NCBI GenBank assembly: GCA_027491435.1
Contig: JAOZFG010000021.1
Span: forward strand, 1 to 44,802
Reading direction: 5' to 3'
DNA length: 44,802 nt
Source: Thermoproteota archaeon
GTDB taxonomy: Archaea > Korarchaeota > Korarchaeia > Korarchaeales > Korarchaeaceae
A program made the translations under genes and the position numbers. Of the stretch, positions 42,268-44,802 are shown piece after piece (positions within the stretch are counted from its first letter, which is position 1; each line of letters begins with the position of its first letter). Below the pieces are notes generated by a model. The model was not told where the DNA came from. It saw only the letters and a program-made list of their open reading frames with translations, and did no database searches.

Positions 42268-42664
42268 CGCCAGCGCCGTAGCTAAGCGGTTCGTTAAAGA
42301 GGAAGGGTCTGATGACATGAGGCTGTTAAGGGAGATGATAGTTTCTGAACAACTCGAAGCTCATGCTCCCTAGCTTATCTTGGTGGGGATAGCCAACTTA
42401 TTCAGGTACGCTAGGAACTCCACATCTGATGACGCTCAAAAGGCAATAAGAGCTCTGGAGGTGTTGCTCCACCTTCAGGGTGATGGAGCCTTGCTTCAAA
42501 AGGCTATAAAGCTAGCTTTTAACGAGGGAATCACTGTTTACGACTCATTGTACGTGACGTTAGCTTTAGACTTGAAAGCAAAGCTAATAACCTACGATAA
42601 GGAGCTCCTCTCCAAGTTTAAAGGAGTAGCGTTGAAGGCCGGGGATTTCCTCAGAGATGATTAG
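42251..42664 (+). pseudogene. vapC: VapC-type PIN toxin, interrupted by an in-frame TAG
   Basis: From ATG 42251 the frame encodes a PIN-domain ribonuclease of 137 codons, but codon 41 (42371-42373) is TAG. Before it: MAIVLDASAVAKRFVKEEG with the first catalytic Asp. After it: LILVGIANLFRYARNS, then ITVYDSLYVTLALDLKAKLI and TYDKELLSKF with the later Asp residues. In VapC proteins the segment reads P-x-L-I-L-x-E-x-A-N; here the conserved Glu is Gly (GGG instead of GAG). So both a nonsense change and a catalytic loss are present, while the rest is well kept, suggesting recent decay. Readthrough or a sequencing error cannot be excluded, but would still leave the Gly. Confidence 0.82.
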
Positions 42665-42729
42665 GCTGAGTCGTTTGCCCACCCGTGGAGCTCAATTAGG
42701 GGCCACTCATGTTAGCGGTGAAGTCCGCC

Positions 42730-42736
42730 TTTTTTT
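42730..42736 (+). terminator. Oligo-T terminator after vapBC
   Basis: Seven consecutive T residues 65 nt after the vapC stop, preceded by CCGCC, fit an archaeal oligo-T terminator on the plus strand. The convergent gene ends at 42756. Confidence 0.35.
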
Positions 42737-42755
42737 AAGCCCTTGAAAATTAACG

Positions 42756-43607
42756 TCACTTCGCCACCAACTCTTCAGCCCTAACTTTGCCTTTGGAGGC
42801 CCTACTTAGCTTGGAGCCTTTTAAGCAGAGAAGTAGGGAAGCCGCGAATCCGGGTAACCAGAATAGGCCGTAGGAGGTGAAGGCCTTTAAGAGCAGTTCA
42901 TATAAAGGAATTGACAGGATAGCGGCCATCAGATACACAGATAGGTCCATGGGCCTGTAAACCCTTAGGGTTATAAACGAGAATAAGGATAGTAGAGCTG
43001 TTGTAAGTAGAAAAGGCGTCCAGAAATTGTACCCTATGGTAGTTAGCTGATTTAATGGATCTCCGCTAGTGGTTAAGTAGCCAGCGACCTCCCCTTTACC
43101 AAAGGTCTCCACATCCCCTATGAGCTCAGGTATGGGGCCTGCCACCACCCAATCCCCGTAAACCCCTACGACGGTACAGTTTACCTTTTTTCTTATGCCA
43201 CCGATGGAAACCTCGAATTCCCTTTTAAATGGCAAACTCCCGTTAAACTTATCAAATAGCATCCTATGTACGAGGCACTCCCCTTCCTTCGGGTAAAACC
43301 CCCTTATCAATTTAGGGAAGGCCTCTGGGGGAAACTCATCGTAGTTAAGCGTGTAAAGCAGATGAGAGGATGGAACTAGCTGTATCTCTCCACCAACGGT
43401 GTCCCATATGTAGGTTTGCACTCTCCCTCGGTATATGACAGCCAACCCAGGCCCCCTGTCGCTGATGTAAAACTTTTGTGGAAACGTGAAAGGCCTTACA
43501 GCTACTGTTATCAAAGCTGCGGTGGACGCTATGAAGAGGGCTGCGAGGAAAGCCTGTCCTGCTAGGAATAGATAGCTTCTAACTTCTGACGATGTGGATT
43601 TAGTCAT
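42756..43607 (-). CDS. Membrane protein with extracellular domain, unknown
   Basis: About 283 residues: one N-terminal transmembrane segment (~13-38), an extracellular loop of ~130 residues with N-x-S/T sequons and a pair of cysteines, then four hydrophobic helices in the C-terminal half and a basic tail (KGSKLSRASKGKVRAEEL). The early extracellular part contains FYISDRGPGLAVIYRGRVQ. The layout recalls S26-like signal peptidases but no Ser-Lys dyad is identified. I chose ATG 43607 rather than TTG 43613. It overlaps the stop of the upstream gene by 8 nt, so the two form an operon. Function unknown. Confidence 0.7.
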   Translation of the reverse strand: MTKSTSSEVRSYLFLAGQAFLAALFIASTAALITVAVRPFTFPQKFYISDRGPGLAVIYRGRVQTYIWDTVGGEIQLVPSSHLLYTLNYDEFPPEAFPKLIRGFYPKEGECLVHRMLFDKFNGSLPFKREFEVSIGGIRKKVNCTVVGVYGDWVVAGPIPELIGDVETFGKGEVAGYLTTSGDPLNQLTTIGYNFWTPFLLTTALLSLFSFITLRVYRPMDLSVYLMAAILSIPLYELLLKAFTSYGLFWLPGFAASLLLCLKGSKLSRASKGKVRAEELVAK

Positions 43608-44127
43608 ATCCAAGCCCCACGCAAAAACTCACTGTTAACCAGTCGTGAGAATAGTTAAAAACTCTAATGACAATTCTTCCCTGTAGTTTGTACCAAGTGT
43701 AGCTAAATCTCCACCTACCGCCTGAAGACCATTCGGGGTAAACGTAGACGTGGTCAACTCTACTTGGCACGCCTACTATAAGAGTGGCTAGGCTGTAAGA
43801 TGTATAAGCTATGGATTTACCGGTAATCCCCTCGACATCGTTGTAAGGTGGATAAGGAACTGGATCCACTTGAATTTTTAGTCCGCATCTCCTAGCCCAC
43901 ATAATCGTTAATTCCTTAGAGATCTTGTCGTAGTTAGCTATGGTTTGCGGCTTTTTTATGGGTAACTTAGCGCCCACAGCTATTGTAGGGTGGCTCCCAA
44001 TCACATTAGGCTTTATGCTAGCTCCCGCACTCCCGGCATAAGCTGCTAAAGGTAAAGGCGAGATAGCTATCAAGAGCGCAATTGTAACTGATATTAGCTT
44101 AATGGATAATAAGTATATTAAATTCAC
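43600..44127 (-). CDS. Secreted protein, unknown
   Basis: A 175-residue protein starting at GTG 44127, with an N-terminal hydrophobic signal segment (ISVTIALLIAISPLPLAAYA) and an extracellular domain rich in Tyr, Ser and aromatic residues (VYVYPEWSSGGRWRFSYTWY). Two cysteines are present. A TATA-like AATATTTAAATATC is near 44171, leaving a short leader. It is the first gene of a two-gene operon with the membrane protein at 42756. No family recognised; codon use is a little less AGG-rich than in core genes, so it may be accessory. Confidence 0.65.
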   Translation of the reverse strand: MNLIYLLSIKLISVTIALLIAISPLPLAAYAGSAGASIKPNVIGSHPTIAVGAKLPIKKPQTIANYDKISKELTIMWARRCGLKIQVDPVPYPPYNDVEGITGKSIAYTSYSLATLIVGVPSRVDHVYVYPEWSSGGRWRFSYTWYKLQGRIVIRVFNYSHDWLTVSFCVGLGYD

Positions 44128-44802
44128 AACCGCATCCCTAAGTTTGTACGCAACCTCACGAGAGATATTTAAATATTATTATGTCCACGGATTTCAATAG
44201 TCCCATAGGTGCTGTCAACTTAAGGCCACCCACACGCTTTGTCCATCAGCATGAGCATTTTCAGCCATCAGGCTGATACAGGGGTATTGACTTCCTCTGG
44301 CGTGTGGCTAACTAATAGGGCATGAACCTGTGAGGCCTTCCTAACAGTTAGCAGGCAACGCTTGCTTGGAGGAGTTAATCGAGCCTGTCTTAGTCTCTAT
44401 GGCTAGGTAGCTCCTTCTGCCTCCGCTCATCACGTATTTAGTCTAAATAAGACGCAGCAAGCCTGTACAAGGCCTTCGTCCGTGACGACTGCTAACGTCC
44501 CTCCTCTTAAGGAAGTTTCTAGCATTGCCCAGCTCATCTCGTCGCTGAGCTCAGTCAGATCAGTTATCTCAGGGTTCAGCGCCTCCTAGTTGAACGGCTC
44601 GTAGTGAAGTTCACCACCGTCTCGTCCACAACGCTACCCTTGGTCTTAGCAGCTAAACTGATTCATTCTAGCTCTAAACCTGTGAACTCGCTTCCTTACG
44701 CATCATGGCTCCTCCTGACACCTAGCAAGGCCAAGTTGGCTGACATGCTCAGCTAGGCCCGAAAGTAAGAACAAGGCATAGGCTATACAGCAGGGGTCAG
44801 CT
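44128..44802. other. Terminal 675-bp region, decayed or non-coding
   Basis: No intact gene. An inverted repeat CCACACGC (44230-44237) / GCGTGTGG (44300-44307) encloses a smaller ATCAGC/GCTGAT repeat (44245-44250, 44272-44277) and a CAGCC-ATCA-GGCTG hairpin, as seen near ends of some insertion sequences. On the minus strand a 51-codon open stretch (44433-44585) ending in TGA is bounded upstream by an in-frame TAG, beyond which the reading frame seems to continue for about 14 codons. This fits a broken gene whose identity I cannot name. Confidence 0.4.

Noticed and set aside
42371-42373. TAG in vapC as a pyrrolysine codon
   Set aside because: VapC proteins have no pyrrolysine, no pyl genes or PYLIS-like element are visible, and the conserved Glu is also lost. 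A simple nonsense mutation is the better reading.

Overview
The window looks like a compact genome segment from a thermophilic archaeon, most likely of the TACK group (Thermoproteota/Korarchaeota-like). This placement is inferred from gene content and style. There is an archaeal cis-prenyltransferase, Lrp and ArsR/wHTH one-component regulators, PT-rich membrane-anchored solute-binding proteins and archaeal-type surface proteins with DUF11-like repeats. Arginine codons are strongly biased to AGG. Many genes have a TATA-like box centred about 25-27 nt before the start codon, as expected for leaderless or near-leaderless transcripts, and internal operon genes carry GGTGA/GAGGT-type ribosome binding sites. 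Neighbouring convergent genes often overlap at their 3' ends. I could not assign a species.

Layout. 1-1689: 5' part of a secreted Ig-like-repeat surface protein (minus strand, continues off the window). 1757-6867: Lrp regulator, an OB-fold protein with a possible decayed AAA domain, a Nudix CoA-pyrophosphatase-like enzyme, uppS with two unknown downstream genes, and a membrane-anchored extracellular protein. 6924-15343: aldo/keto reductase; a Yip1 / secreted beta-rich protein / ArsR operon; DUF711; COG3375 acetyltransferase-like protein; prephenate dehydratase; a 55-residue membrane protein; a four-CBS protein; a radical SAM activase-like enzyme. 15288-22409: a minus-strand surface-layer cluster of a large S-layer-like protein, a small membrane-anchored partner, an 858-residue DUF11-like protein with a cytosolic PIN-like tail, and two membrane-bound HTH proteins. 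22553-29461: a cation/proton antiporter, thioredoxin reductase, a DJ-1/PfpI protein, an unknown protein with SHOCT-like ends, a membrane protein, an M20 amidohydrolase and an unknown gene. 29462-30530 is mostly non-coding or decayed. 30531-36160: a complete dipeptide/oligopeptide ABC transporter operon (binding protein, two permeases, two ATPases).

36461-40014 is a three-gene minus-strand operon: a wHTH-like protein, a P-loop ATPase fused to a PD-(D/E)XK nuclease domain, and a ModE-type HTH fused to a periplasmic-binding-like sensor. 40066-42664: HAD phosphatase, PflX-type radical SAM protein, a GC-rich structured RNA candidate with its own promoter, and a VapBC pair whose toxin gene is broken. 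42756-44127: two overlapping unknown membrane/secreted genes. The last 675 bases are non-coding or decayed.

The standout observation is the solute-binding protein at 30531-32330. Its domain order is circularly permuted: the segment that normally forms the C-terminal part of an SBP_bac_5 protein comes first, directly after the signal peptide. The normal N-terminal part follows, and then the usual PT-rich linker and membrane anchor. Other strong leads are the ATPase-nuclease operon, the structured RNA at 41761-41893, and the inactivated VapC (in-frame TAG plus loss of the conserved acidic residue). The metabolic picture is peptide scavenging (Dpp transporter, M20 amidohydrolase), a proteinaceous cell envelope, and redox/thiol maintenance.
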